Below, piece by piece: positions 11,432 through 24,174 of a DNA stretch of 64,000 nt. Position 1 is the stretch's first letter; each line of letters begins with the position of its first letter. Both the position numbers and the translations under genes were made by a program. Origin of the DNA: Coix lacryma-jobi var. lacryma-jobi (Eukaryota > Streptophyta > Magnoliopsida > Poales > Poaceae); assembly GCA_009763385.1 (NCBI GenBank), contig CM019824.1:155304357-155368356 (forward strand), in the 5' to 3' direction. Below the pieces are notes generated by a model that saw only the letters and a list, made by a program, of their open reading frames with translations, had not been told where the DNA came from and searched no databases.

Positions 11432-12053
11432 GCATGCATGGTGTGTGTGATCTCACGCACGCATACGTCGTCGTCGGTCGTCGATCGAGTCCCCCGTCAC
11501 AATGCATTCGATCTCGGCCGTCGGAGCCGTATCATATCATCGCCCAACGCTCTACGTACGGCGGGCTCCGATCGACGAGATATGTCGCCGTCAGCACCAA
11601 CCATATATAGCCAAGGACGCAGAAGCAGCGAAATTTCGGCTCCCTTTCACAGAAACAACATAGCGAACTAACACCTCGACAGCTATCATCAATAACGAAC
11701 CGCTATATACATTCATTGTTAACTGTAACCACTATATATATAGTCTTCGTGCAGGTACGCGCGTATCTGGCTATAGAGACACCTGGCACACGGAGCAAAA
11801 CTAGCGACGGACTAGCCCATGCTCGTGTGGCCGAGATGGACCCGGACACAAACGGGGGAAAAGGCGGAATTGCTTGGTCGTGCATGAGCCACCTCAGCAT
11901 GGTAACTGTTGAGTACACGTGAGATATGGCCCACGCACAGTGAGATCAGACAACGAACGTTCCTAATTAACCAATAACTTAGTCGATCAAGACGCACCTA
12001 GTTCACACGGAGTATATACCATCTGCTGGGGAAACGGTACATGATAGAGATGC
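11432..12053. other. Intergenic sequence, no gene recognised
   Basis: Short open frames exist on both strands but none shows family motifs or convincing splice structure. Base composition is mixed, with a few CG-rich stretches (11460-11590, 11750-11870). I see nothing I can name. Confidence 0.5.
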
Positions 12054-13160
12054 CACTACTAACTACTAAGCACATGATTTTTTTTAGCAAGGACGAAGAC
12101 ATTTTTAGTAGAGGAAGTTCAATCAAGGTTCGTCTCTAAAAATTGTTCTCGAGCTACCCGTCTCTGAAAATAAATTTTTATGGCTAGGATTTACATTCTA
12201 GAAATGGCCCTGTCTTAGAGACGCATGGATCTACAAACGTCTCTAAGATCAATTTATTGAGACGGCTGAATCCTGAGCCGTCTTATAAATCGATTTATAG
12301 AAATGGCTAGATCTAGTGCGTCTCTAAAAATGGATGCATCACGGTGAAATTCATAGCTTTTTTTGAACAAAGTCAGATGAAGGCAAACTTTATTCCTAAG
12401 TTATATACCTTGAAGGGACCTCCAACTTCATACTTGAAAACCTTTTCATTTGAAATCATTTAAACCCCGCAAATTTTGTTTGAAGCTCTCATATTTTATT
12501 TTATTTTTGAATTTTCCAAAAGACCTTAAATAGAGAAATGGCCAAAACTAAAGTTGTAGATCTCAAGAAGATCTAAAACAATTGCAGTTGATAATTTTTT
12601 TTATTTCAAATAATCTGTGGTCCCGAATTTAGTTTTAAGTGCTCATCTTTTGAAATTCAAATTTGGAAAAGACCTTTTAGATCGAGAAATGATAAAAAAA
12701 AACAAAGATGCAGATCTCACTTAACAACCTTTTTATTTCAAATTATTTATCCAAGGACAATTATGTTTAAAATTCTCATATTTTAAAATTCATTTTTTTA
12801 AACGATCTCGAATGAAAAAACAACTAAAACCAAAGTTGAAATATCTACAACTTTCCAATTCAGATCTTTTTTCTTTGAATTCATTTAGGGTCCTGAATAT
12901 TTAATGACTTTTGAATGGAGTGGTTAGGGGAGGTATATGTGAGGCCTGACCACCTGAGGTTGTGGGTTCAAACCCCTTATTCACACATTTGCCTATTTTG
13001 TGTGAAAACTTGTGATTTATGATTACTAGAAAACGATTTGTAGAGATGGCTCTTATTTCAAGCCACCCCTAGATATTGATATGGAGAAATGAACGATTGG
13101 ACCAACCACCTCTATATAGATACTTCTTAGCCGCCTCTATAAATACATTCTATAGTAGTA
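12054..13160. mobile_element. Possible degenerate non-autonomous CACTA-like element
   Basis: The left border reads CACTACTAACTACT at 12054. The right border, inverted, reads TACTACTATAGAAT near 13160. Both end regions hold repeated short motifs (GTCTCTAAAAAT and GAGACGGCT near 12120-12340; GAGATGGCT and AGCCACCCCT near 13040-13080), as in CACTA subterminal zones. The three flanking bases do not match and one terminus lacks CACTA, so the call rests on resemblance only. Confidence 0.35.
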
Positions 13161-13570
13161 AAGGAAGATCCTGAAACAGGTTCATGCAGATGAGGGTTTA
13201 TGAGAAGCCAAGTGCAGGTCAACAAACCCAGGTTACTTATATTGGAAACCATAGTCCTAATGGGACCAATATCTAAAAGTAGAGGGTAAATTCTACTGGA
13301 TTATTTACACAATAATAATAATAATAAACTATCTAGTAAGATGTGTATTTACATTTTTAGTGCTCCCTAGCTACCCAACACAGAGAAATTTTAGCAACAT
13401 AAAGCCAATTCTATCGAGTTACTTATGCTTATTTAGGGAAAGTAAGTTTTACATGGTCAAGCGCAATGCATAAACTTAAAATGAGGTAGGCAAAGGATCA
13501 AGCGGGAAGGACAAACTCTTTGAGACGAGCTAGACACGCTACTAGTCACCTAGTCTTCCCCTTGTACAAG

Positions 13571-13838
13571 AAATTGTTGGCTTTTTGACATAAAATCAAT
13601 TTATGACGCTAGCTTTGTGACGTTAATTATGTATGGTTTATGACATAATACGTTAGTTATGACATGAGTTTATGTCATAATACGTTAGTTATGACATGAG
13701 TTGAAGGGCAATCATCTTTTGACATTGCACTTTGTCATAATACACATAATTGATGTCATAATTCACATAACTATGTCATAATTAACGTCAAAAAGTCAGC
13801 GTCACAAATGGATTTTATGTCAAAAAGCCAACCATTTA
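13571..13838. mobile_element. MITE with about 55-bp terminal inverted repeats
   Basis: The left arm (GTTGGCTTTTTGACATAAAA, from 13576) and the inverted right arm (GGTTGGCTTTTTGACATAAA, ending at 13838) pair over roughly 55 bases with a few mismatches. The interior repeats variants of TTATGACATAATACGTTAG twice in tandem. There is no coding capacity. Long inverted repeats suggest a Mutator-like or hairpin-type MITE. Target duplication is unclear: only TTGTA-like similarity is seen outside the arms. Confidence 0.7.
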
Positions 13839-13849
13839 TTGTAGTTATG

Positions 13850-15830
13850 GTGTTGGGCTAAAAAACATAAAAGGCTTGCAACAACCAAAGTCATGTGTCA
13901 CAAGCCACTAAGTCTCAGCACTACCCCCAACTCTCCTAGTCACCCTAGCATCATCCACTACTATACAAACCTTTCCCACCAAAGATGGATCAGTCTTCTC
14001 ATCCCTCACACAACATGTCATCGTTGCTCCACACCAAGCTCGGAGAGTCGACACCACCAAAACACCACTAAAGACTTAAGTGCTCTGACTCACCAACATT
14101 ATAAAGGCCCAAATCCGGGCTCACTCTAGATCTCAATCTGAAGTCTAGCACTTGCTAAGGATGTCCCTAAACAAAGTCCAAACATTGTATATGAACATGG
14201 GTAAATCTTCAAGTGTAGCATTGTCCTCTAGCCTCCAACCCCCTTGAAATTGTCATACAAGATCATAGATATAGTCTTTTTTCAAAAAAAAAACATGGGT
14301 AGATATATAGCCAACAAAAGGCTTCAAGTTGTTGGGCAAATGATCATGCAAACACAATGATCATTAGATGATGTGGCAGCCCTCAAAACCCTACATCGGT
14401 TCATCTAGTGGGGCATACACTATTGTTGATGGTTACCACTTGTGCCTCTACTACTAGGTCCCACATCACTGGATGATCCATCGACTGCTATTAGTGCACC
14501 ACCATATCATCTAGTGGTATTGTGCACCCTTCTTTTCTTTATGACCATCCTTGTTGAGGTGCACCATATGACCCACCATGCTTCTCTGTTCCATTAGCAC
14601 GTGATCTGGTAGTCCTGTGTACTCATTTTTTCAACTTTACCACCCTTGTTGATACACACCATATGATTCATCGCACTCTTCTCCTTCATAATCTGTACTC
14701 TTCTCATCCATCAGCAGATGATTTAGTGGCCATGTGCACTTTTTAAGCTTGACTATCCTTTCAAATGTGCATTGTATGATCCTTTACACTCTTTGTACTT
14801 CACTTTACATTCGACGACCTTTGTTTTCTCTTCTACAATTAGTGATAATCATGAAATGGTATGACTCCCTCAATCAACTACTCTAGTACATGTTTAGTAA
14901 GGAATCTTTATGAAATCTTTGTTGTTAACTCTCCATTTCAACTCAAGTTTTGATCAAACTTTTTCCATGCATTCTTAGCACCCATGTAAACCGCTCTAAA
15001 ACATCTTAATAGATATGTTAGTCATAGTGATTCGGGTGTCATCATTATCATCAAAAACACAATAGGACATGGACATGGACACATGATCTTTGATTAGCAT
15101 ATTTTAGATTATATCAAATAGTATCCCCTAAATTCGGATTCTCTTTATCTAGTCCTAGCTTACTTATAGACTTGAAAGCACTTGTATCCTAAGGCATGAG
15201 ATAGGGTTCTATGGATGGATGAATGAGTTTCCTCCTTGTTATTTGCATGTGTTTGTACATGTTTCATACTACATCTACCTAATAACCAGACCACTAAGCC
15301 ACTTAGTGTTGACTATATGGGCCATGAGTATCCTCATCTCCAACATCCAACTAGGAGTGATAGGCCAGAACGACTACTCGGGTAGCCCAATCGGAAGGGG
15401 ATACCTTGGCTACTTGGCGTACGCTTCTAATCCCATCATGGATGCATAGATAGTTCACCCATTGGGTGTAGCCCTTGAGCATTTATCTTGTTCAAAGAAT
15501 CACATGGAGGCACTTGTTGATTATTGTGTGTAATGTCTTGTTCCCTAGGTGCACATCCCACACACCTAGTGCACGTAGTCCCCTAGCTTCCATTAGATCT
15601 CGTAAAATCACAAAAAGGGTCTTGAAATATAATCCAAGTGACCTGCCTTCATGGTTGTGCTTCAATTCATAGGGCCTCTCAGACCTATTGATGAACAAGG
15701 CGGGCCTCCTATCACATGGTTGCAAGAGCTCCAATCTTTTGATTGCACAACCAAGCATTGGTAAGAGCTTTTACATAATGTATATCTACCCAAGTTTGTA
15801 GCTAGAATTTTTCAAAATAATTCTAAAATT
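13850..15830. other. Decayed repeat-like sequence without recognisable genes
   Basis: No frame with recognisable protein motifs is present. Between about 14390 and 14770 phrases such as ATCTAGTGG and variants of GTGCACCATATGA recur imperfectly, which resembles the degenerate palindrome clusters of old Sirevirus LTRs, but no LTR border can be placed. The rest is AT-rich unassigned sequence. Confidence 0.35.
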
Positions 15831-15839
15831 TTTGAAACA

Positions 15840-16860
15840 CTTCAGTGCAATTTATAAACCGGCAGTGATGCTAGCTAGACACGCAAAAGTTAATTTAAAC
15901 TATAGAAAAAAGGAGTCATTTGAAGTCTACAAACATACAAAAAATTATCAACTAGGTCAATGTTACAATCCAAGTCTACAAACACATTACAATATAACCA
16001 CCTAACAAATAAACCTTCTCCTAGCACCATAATGGAGTCTCACATGTGCAAGAGCAGGTCGAAGGGGATGGAGAGAGCCAACTAGGGTGCATTAATGGTT
16101 TGGACCTCGTGATTATCAAGTGGCCGTCGCTGCTATCTCGACACAGACCAACAACTGTTGAAGCCATGACGAGCAACTCCATGTCGCTGCCTCAACATAT
16201 GTAGTTTGACAACCAACTGGGGTACCGAGTAGCTTTATATTGCTAACACCACCCAACCTTCGGCGTGCGTCTCCATCTTCCCAAACATTCTTCTGGTAGC
16301 GCTTATGTGCACTATCTTAACTACAAATAATGAAATGTGTATGTGGAGGACTCTATCCTACAAAAGAGCCCATATATGGATACTATAAGTGGCAAAAAAC
16401 ATTAATTATGATGAGGTATATTGCATACTAAATCGACCAATAAGGGGGGCCTCGTCTTTCGCCATGGAGGTGTCAAGACGCTGCTTTTATAACCAGGACC
16501 AATAGTGGTAGGTGAGATTAATGATGGAGAATGAATGTTGTGATAGTTAGGTGGATCAAACGACTAAAAAGAATTCAGAACAAAAAAACTGGTAGCGATA
16601 TGCAAAATGTTACTGTTGGGTAGTGGCTTCACCTAGAATGGATATATCACTATCGGGTCATAATATGAGTTGTCAGTGACACACCGGGTGGTGATTTTAC
16701 CTGGCAATGATATGTGCTATCACTGCCCGGTAATTACCTTTCCACCAATCTTCTGGATCCTGGGTTACCACATGACAGTGATAATTAGTCATTGTCGGCT
16801 CCAACACATTTGGCAGTGATGCTCTGACATTGATCTAGTGTGTGTCATTCCACCTACACC
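15840..16860. repeat. Transposon subterminal-like repeats
   Basis: Motifs of the form GGCAGTGAT, CACTGCC and TGACAGTGATA occur in both orientations near 15850 and through 16570-16830. Such clusters mark the ends of large DNA transposons. The block ends in CTAGTGTG near 16846, compatible with an inverted CACTA terminus. I could not match a partner terminus, so element limits and superfamily are uncertain. Confidence 0.35.
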
Positions 16861-17379
16861 TTTTGCTTTATTTGAGGATATAAGGGCATGTGCAACCTAG
16901 AGACGAGGGCTCATCTGTAAGGGACTCGAAGATAGTTCATACAATTCATAGTCTATTTATTATCTACAAGGTGTATAATGCTTTGCACGTAGCTAAGATC
17001 AACTATAAATAAATTGTTTATACCATTATGTTGCCATTTGGTAGAAAATGTATCTAGCATAAATAAGAGCAAAAATGATTACAACTTTTTAAGAAACCAT
17101 TAATATAATAATTATATAAGATATAATTTATATGCCTTTTGTCTAATTTAATTTATTTTTATAGTGTCATCATATGTTCTTGATTAGATACTTCTTGAGT
17201 TTCCTAAGTCTTGGTCGAGCTTTGATAGCGAAATTCCTCTGAAAAACCTCTGTGAAGCATGGATTAAGGTTGTCGTGTGTACGCACTTAAGGTGGGACAC
17301 TATTAGTTGCACTTGAACTCTCATTCAAACCTAAGACTTTTCTAATTGATTCATTCTCATCTTTTGCTATCATATTTGT

Positions 17380-18260
17380 GAAGGATAACACAAGATTGAA
17401 TTATGTTGATAATGTCCCCTGCTTCTACAACCATGTTGGTCGACGAATAATATCAAAGAGTGATTGCAATACACCAAATGCACACTTGATATCTTTCCAC
17501 TTCCCTTCTTGCATTAATGAAAATAATTTTTCCACCAACTGAGGTTCATGAATTCTACCCATTTTAGATATATTTTATTGGCAAGATAGTAACCCATGTC
17601 ATATTGTATTTTGTTTATGTTAAAGTGTATCGTAGGAGCTTCCCTTTTTATTGCTTGAGTGGACAATGATTTGTTTAGAACATTTATGTCATCCAGACAC
17701 CCGGTGGTACCAAAGAAAGCATACCATATATGAAGGTCATGAGAGGCCACTGCTTCAAAGATATACTTGCCCAACATTTCAGATAATTTTCCATGCCCAA
17801 TGCATACATTCGATGCTTCCTAACATTCTTGGAAAACAACGAGCCTCATTTTCTTAGAGGGGGTAGATATTTTTCACCAAAACATTCAATCACTCCTTTA
17901 GCAAAATTTTCCAAAATCTCGGAATAAGTTCTTGTGCCGATCTTTAACACCTCATTAAGTTGATTAACTAAGGTTCCATAAGCTACCATCCTCATAGTCG
18001 TAGTACACTTAGAAGCGGTGAAAGTTCGTCCCTACTAGTTGCATCAACTCTTTGGGTGAAATAAGGACACTGATCACTAAGTGTGTGCACAATATGTAGG
18101 AAGAGTGATTTATTCATCCTAAATCTCATATAAACATCTCATCAATGTAGATAGGATTTGTAGAAAAGTAATTAGTGACAAGATCTTCATGACTTTCTTC
18201 TTGATTCCTTGGTATGTACCTCCTTGGTCCACTCCGTCGATGACAATGACGAGATACAGT
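17380..18260 (-). pseudogene. PIF/Harbinger-type transposase relic (plant transposase, DDE)
   Basis: Translating the minus strand in more than one frame gives stretches characteristic of plant Harbinger-like transposases. These are FPRMLGSIECMHWAWK near 17830-17790, then MLGKYIFEAVASHDLHIWYA and GCLDDINVLNKS (17777-17650), then YDMGYYLANKIYLKWVEF (17600-17545) and a CAFGVLQSLFDIIRRP stretch (17480-17430). The family's last catalytic acidic position, in a DVERAFG-like motif, reads DIKCAFG here. Stops and frameshifts separate the blocks and an upstream N-terminal part is traceable to about 18260. The enzyme would have cut and pasted the element; this copy is dead. Confidence 0.72.
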
Positions 18261-18264
18261 TCAT

Positions 18265-20215
18265 GTTGGCCTTGAAATCCTCTCCAATCTTGCTTATAAA
18301 AATACTAAGATTTCATCCTCTACTAGCGTATCTTCCACCGTGAACATATCTGTAGGATCAATGTCTTCGACATCTTCTAGCACGTCGTATTCATCATGCG
18401 CCTCCATAGGAAGAGTCTGTTCAATGTTCTATCCAAGCTCTCATCAATCTAACATTCTCTTCCTCTGTCCATAGGATCCGCTTCTCAGTCCTAACATTGT
18501 CATTGCCATTGTCATTATTAACTTGTTCAGGCTGCTCAAGTAAGATTCCCACTTCAGCAGTGAACTTGTTTCGTTCTTGGTGGACATTGGTCTATTAAAA
18601 GGGCTATTGTGAATAGGTGCACCTACCAAATGAAAGTTGTGTGGCTGATTACCGAAGTAGCTCATGAACCACCAGATGGATGTGGGTCTCTTTATCCCTA
18701 CAACAAACATAGATAATGTGAAAGATGACATAAAGGATTATAACAAAAACTATGAATCATGAGTGGGTAGAGACATGGCCATTGCTACTGCAAACATATA
18801 TATTACACAAAGTGGATAACTCAACACAGTGTCTTCTAAGCTCAAAACATTGTTCCAATATAGTTTATCACTCTTCTTTACTGAAAGTCTGAAATTATAC
18901 ACAACTCTTGTTATGGTATACTTAACAATCCTAGAATGCAAAATAATTGAAGTAACTAAACAAATAAAGCTAACTATGGTGGTCTTCAGAATTTGAGTAC
19001 AAATAGAAAGCAAGCTAAAAATATGCATGCCATAACCTAAAGAAATCAACACAAGAACATATTCTTCAACATTTCTTCTACAAGACCTAACTGATGCTCT
19101 AACATAAGTAAACCTGCATCTTCTTCGACTATTCTTCTATTGCATTTTAACTAGATTATTCTTCATCTATTCTTCTTCTGTATCTTAACTAGGATTGAAA
19201 AATTAAAATAATCCCAAACTTATAGTCACGTATCCACAAGTGTTGAGTGATTACCATGATGCATACCAAGTTACTGAATGCCCAAATCTAGGAGAAGAGG
19301 GATCACTGCCAGCCACATCCTACCAAGCTAGAGACAGTGAAGGGAAAAAAACTCATCCATGGACGACGAAGTGTTGGGGAAGCCACCTTCGCTAGATCTA
19401 TCGATGGAGGATGGCACCATCGCCGCACCCTTTCCTAGAACACTAGTGCTTGGGCGGGCCGCGATCGCGCTGCTGAGCCACCACCACAACCGAGAAGAAG
19501 TGTCAGTAGCGTCGAGCCGCCACCACGACTAAAGGATCAGCAAGCCGTCACTGTCGAGAGCAGCCACCATAGCTAATAAAAATCATTTGGTATATCTTGA
19601 GTTTTCCCAAGTTGCTATTTTATTTGGCAAGTGAAAAAAGACCTCTCTCCAACAATTTGCTATTCCAACTTGGTAAAATAAAAAAGGCCCACCTGGTACC
19701 GGCCCATTCCAACTCAGCGTAAGTTTTCGCCTGATATTGTATTACCGATTTATATTAGATGTGGATTTATATTAGCTAATGGTTTTTGTGCCTTGATCGA
19801 CAGCAGCAGCAGCTCATCGGTACAACAGCTCTGTCCCATCAGGTTTCCCAGCGTCAGGTACAGCAGCTATCTACTACTAGTACACGGGAACTACTGTGGA
19901 GAAGCAGCAGCAGTCTCGCTCAGCGTCCACTTTGCCCGCAGCAGCAGCACTCAGTCCCATCGTCAGACAACAGAAGAAATACGCGCCGGAGAAAAAATCA
20001 TCGCGCGGGAGAAGAAATCTTCGCGCGGCAGGTAGGGGACCACGCCGAACTTGCGATACAAAGTGGACGCCACGCGGGGAAGAATACGCGGGCGGAGAGG
20101 ATGAATAGCAACTTGATTCAAGGAGTTGTTGGAGAGGATTTTTTTTTGTGTTTTTTCTAAAATAATAAGAATACCAAGTGGATTTGAGGAGTTGTTGGAG
20201 ATGCTCCTAGATAAC
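18265..20215. other. Upstream region of the phosphatase gene with MITE-like fragments
   Basis: No convincing gene lies here. A TTCCAACTTGG / CTCTCCAACAA pair near 19640-19670 and inverted relatives near 20110-20210 (GAGTTGTTGGAGA twice) suggest a Mutator- or Harbinger-type non-autonomous insertion enclosing a GC-rich host-like segment (19790-20100). The open frames in that segment have low-complexity Gln/Ser/Arg content and no motif, so I do not call a protein. Confidence 0.4.
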
Positions 20216-20319
20216 TGAAGGTACATTATTGATGGCATGGCACGATCGGACGGCTGCAAAGCGTGCCACCTCCGGCCAAGCGTGTCAACAGCAACTGCTG
20301 CCGAGATGCCAGTCCGCTC

Positions 20320-20327
20320 TATATAAG
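20320..20327 (+). promoter_or_regulatory. TPP: TATA box of the trehalose-6-phosphate phosphatase gene
   Basis: TATATAAG lies 187 bases upstream of the chosen ATG in an otherwise GC-rich stretch. Transcription would start near 20350, giving a roughly 160-base leader with a CCGT tandem tract and no upstream ATG. The spacing is normal for a plant class II promoter. Expression data are needed to prove use. Confidence 0.6.
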
Positions 20328-20513
20328 TACCGACATCACTTCGCAGCTCGCTCACCGCACCCAAGAAAACCGCCCGCTCCTCCCCTGCAAAAAAACCAAC
20401 CTCACAATAGTAGCCTGTGTCCAAGTGTTGGCCTCTCGCGAGCGCAAGTCCGGGTGAGGCGCGTGTCCGTCCGTCCGTCCGTGCGCGCGCGCGGCCGCGG
20501 GCGCGCCACAGCC

Positions 20514-23231
20514 ATGACGAACCAGGACGTGGTGGTCCCGGACATGGGCATTGCGGCGGCTGCGGCCATGCCCATGCCGCCCCCCGGCCACGCACTCTTC
20601 GCGTGCCGCGGCGCCGCGGGGGCCGTCTCGTCGCTGCGCGGCGCGTACGGCGGCCAGCTCGGCCTCCCCGGCGGCGCCGCCGACGGTGGCGAGTTCCTGG
20701 CAGGCGCCGCCCCCGCGGCGGCGGCGGGCCGGACCTGCACTAGCCGGGTCGTCGAGGCCATCCGCGCGTCGTCGCCCACCCGCCGCCCCGCCGTCGACGA
20801 GTACGACGCGTGGACGGTGAGTCGTTGCCGCCCGCGCGCAGCGGTTGGTTGCGCCGCGCCGCGCCGCGTCGTTCGATCCGCGGTTCGAGGAGCCCGGCCG
20901 GGTTTAACTGCTTCTTGTACGTTGCGCAGAGGACGCACCCGTCGGCGCTGGGCAGCTTCGACCAGATCGCGGCGGCGGCCAAGGGGAAGCGGATCGTCGT
21001 GTTCATGGACTACGACGGCACGCTCTCTCCGATCGTCACCGACCCCGACATGGCGTTCATGGCCCCCGAGGTACGTCTTGTGCTAGCTCGTTGCTAGATG
21101 CCGCCATGAAATCCCTCTCGATCGTACGTGCTGCTGCCAACGACATCTTATCTTTATATCGTAACGGGTGCAGATGAGGGCGGCGGTGCGCAACGTCGCG
21201 AAGCACTTCCCGACGGCGATCGTGACCGGCCGGTGCATCGAAAAGGTACTACACGCGCGCATTCAGCATCATATCACCTCGATCAGAAACCCCATTTTAC
21301 ATGCACGTCGTCCGGGCTATATGTATAATCAAGTGTACGTTTTCCTTGTTCTTGTTGTTATTATGGACATGGTTCAGGTCTGCAGCTTCGTAGGCCTCCC
21401 GGAGCTCTACTACGCCGGCAGCCACGGGATGGACATCAAAGGCCCAAGCTCCAAGGTACATAGCCGGCCATATCATCATATATATATGCTCCCTATCTTT
21501 TTATCTACTCATTCATGAGTCATGACCAATAACTTGCCACACACTGCCCATGCAGCAATCATCAACTATATATCATTGGCAACCTTTTTCGCCTAACTCC
21601 ATTATATTGCTACTTCTCTAGCTTCCTGCTAATTAACAATATAATTTCCAGGAGGACAGCACCGTCCTGCTGCAACCAGCTCGCGAGTTCCTGCCGGTGA
21701 TCGACAAGGTATATATCCATCATCACGTCATCTATCATCACTCTTTTTTCTATATACAAATACAATCATCAATTCTTCAAACGACACTACGACCAATGCT
21801 TTTGGACCGTGCGTGATAAAATAAAAGTTTGCAAGTAATTAGTTGAGCCATGGTCGAGGAACTTACCGGCGCACGCACGCGCGCGCGCCGATTCCATGTA
21901 TGTGTATGGCCAGGCTTACAGGGCTCTGGAGGAGAAGACCAAGGACACGCCGGGGGCCAGGGTGGAGAACAACAAGTTCTGCCTGTCCGTGCACTTCAGA
22001 TGCGTCGACGAAAAGGTGATTTCCGGCCGGTTCCCTCACCGAGTCTTACAATAGCGACCCTTTAGGCCTTGGATCCCGATCGACTCCCTGCTGCCTAGCT
22101 ATCTGCTAGTAGTAATTTAGTTTTGCAAGTCAAACAAGAAGCAATCATCAGCTTAATATGCATGCATGAATGCATGTGCTGCCCTGGCTCCCCTCGTGCG
22201 TGCATCGATCATCTTCAACTGCTTGCCCCTGCAGAGCTGGAGCTCATTGGCTGACAAGGTCAAGGCCGTGCTCCGGGACTTCCCCGAGCTGAAACTCACC
22301 GAGGGCAGGAAAGTTGTGGAGATCCGGCCGTCGATCATGTGGGACAAGGGCAAGGCCGTCGAGTTCTTGCTCCAGTCGCTCGGTAAGTACATGCTGCTGT
22401 CTTTGTCGTCCAAGTCGATTGTGTCACTGCTGCTGCGCGCGAGAGTAAAAATCTTCTGATCGCTGACGGTTTTGTCCCCGGCCACTCTCTGTCTGATCGA
22501 TCGCATCTATCGGTCTCTTAGGATTCGACGACGACCGCACCAACGTCCTGCCGGTGTACATCGGGGACGACCGGACCGACGAGGATGCTTTCAAGGTGCA
22601 TATATATACAGCATGCTGTTTTTATATACATAGAGTTACGATCCACACGTACATATATATACATATGGAAACTGTACACTAGACAAATTGAAGCTACAAG
22701 TTGCAGTTTTTCATTATGTTGCCAACCTCTTGCGTGCTGTCATCACTTTACATGTTGCGAGAGTCTGGTGATTTCAACTGTTTTCGTTTATTCACAACAT
22801 GGTTAAAAAAAATCAAACCTTTCTTAAGCCCGCCCTGTGTCTTCTTAATTTTATTATTAGGTGTTGAGGGAGAGAGGTCAAGGCATAGGGATCCTTGTTT
22901 CCAAATGCCCCAGGGAGACAGATGCCTCCTACTCTCTCCAGGACCCCACTGAGGTATGTATGCTAGCTAGTAGTATATTAGTATGTGTCTATATATAGAC
23001 ACACACATACTGCAGGACGAAATCACTCTAAATTACTTGATGGCTAATGAATATATAATTATGTGTCAGCAGACGAATGAATAAACTAAGCAAGCTGTCG
23101 ATAAGAAATAACTCCTCCGATCCTTGGTTTTCCAGGTCATGGAGTTCTTGGTCCGGCTGGGGCAGTGGAAGCCACTGCGATCACCGTCACCGGCACGCCC
23201 AAGGGTGCAGCTAGCTAGCAGCAGTGACTGA
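20514..23231 (+). CDS. TPP: Trehalose-6-phosphate phosphatase, 10 exons
   Basis: The enzyme hydrolyses trehalose 6-phosphate to trehalose and phosphate, lowering a sugar signal that controls growth and inflorescence development in plants. Exons are 20514-20816, 20930-21070, 21174-21245, 21378-21455, 21652-21708, 21914-22015, 22235-22382, 22522-22595, 22861-22953 and 23136-23231, all with GT-AG introns of 103-265 bases. They give 387 residues, the usual plant length. HAD-type phosphatase motifs are intact: DYDGTLSP (Asp128 and Asp130), IVTGR (Thr166), WDKGKA (Lys289) and GDDRTDEDAF (Asp316, Asp317). The family block YYAGSHGMDI is also present. The N-terminal 100 residues are Ala/Gly/Pro-rich and poorly conserved. 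The ATG was chosen because it opens the frame directly after a leader without other ATGs. RAMOSA3-like paralogues belong to this family, but I cannot assign the exact orthologue. Confidence 0.95.
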
Positions 23232-24166
23232 CGACGACGCATAGCACACACAGCTCTCGTCGCTGCTAACGCTGATCGCCAAGCGTGTTTAATTAATAAT
23301 AGTTAGTTATTAATTGTTGCACTACTCGATCTAGGACTAATAACCCTCGCCCGGCCCCTAGCTACATCATGCATGCATTATCCCATATCTCAGCTCAGCT
23401 CCCGGCCCCAGATGTGAACCGGCCGGCCGGCAACCAGCTGCTGATTCTGTTTAGATGATGTGTTCTTCCATATGGGTTTGAGAGGCAGGCATCCATGTGC
23501 AAAAGCTGTCTGCCGCCCTTAATTAGCTTAACCCAGGAAGGTCCATCGTCCCCTGTGTGAATTGTTATGACCATGTAGCTATGACCTTAGCTGCTTAGCA
23601 GCGGCTTAATTAGCCTGCCTCCTGTAAAATGTAACATATAAGCACTTATTTTAATGGCATCTATGCACTTCCTTTGCTGATGATCCAACTCATCAATGCA
23701 TGTGCACTTGTGCAGTGTTGAATTTCTAATGGCTTTGTCATTCAGTTGTATTATTTACAATTTACACACATCTATATTGCCTGATAAATCATGGCATGCA
23801 TAAGCGTGATTATATATACCAAAGGTGCATGCAGGCACATACAAGGATATGGTTTTAATTTGCCACATTCTCTACCAGCAATAATGCAATATACTCAATG
23901 AGTAGACCATCCTGAGGCTATGACAAGGTAAAGATTCTCAGATGACCTGAAAGAATTTTAGTACATGTAGGTACTCCTATTACCTAATAATATGAAAACC
24001 ACTTTTATTCTTGTATAAAATGCATCCACTCAAAGAGTAATGTAATTGGTTCGCTTTGGTTTTCCTCCTGCATGGATTCAAGCATGTCTTGTAACACAAA
24101 ATTTGACTTAGTCTAAAATCTAGCAACTTGTGTATGTACACAGCAAAAATGCAATTAAAGGGTTTC
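23232..24166. other. 3' flank of the phosphatase gene
   Basis: The 3' UTR should begin at 23232. AATAAT near 23297 and AT-rich tracts near 23630-23660 (TGTAAAATGTAACA) are possible polyadenylation signals. No second gene is visible up to the hAT target duplication at 24167. Confidence 0.5.
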
Positions 24167-24174
24167 CTTGGGGA

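Noticed and set aside
18444..18731. A minus-strand frame as the Myb-like partner gene of the Harbinger relic
   Set aside because: The position is suitable but I find no Trp-spaced Myb/SANT pattern in the 95 residues.
19786..20160. A 124-residue upstream protein on the plus strand
   Set aside because: Low-complexity Gln/Ser/Arg content, overlap with frames on both strands, MITE-like flanks and no motif.
20229..21086. A single 285-residue reading frame through the first exons of the phosphatase
   Set aside because: It reads through intron 1 (20817-20929) and leaves the conserved frame; the spliced model keeps every family motif.
20514..23231. Naming the phosphatase as RAMOSA3 or a specific numbered rice/maize TPP
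   Set aside because: The N-terminus and the loop after YYAGSHGMDI differ from what I associate with RA3, and paralogues share the core motifs. A phylogeny is needed.
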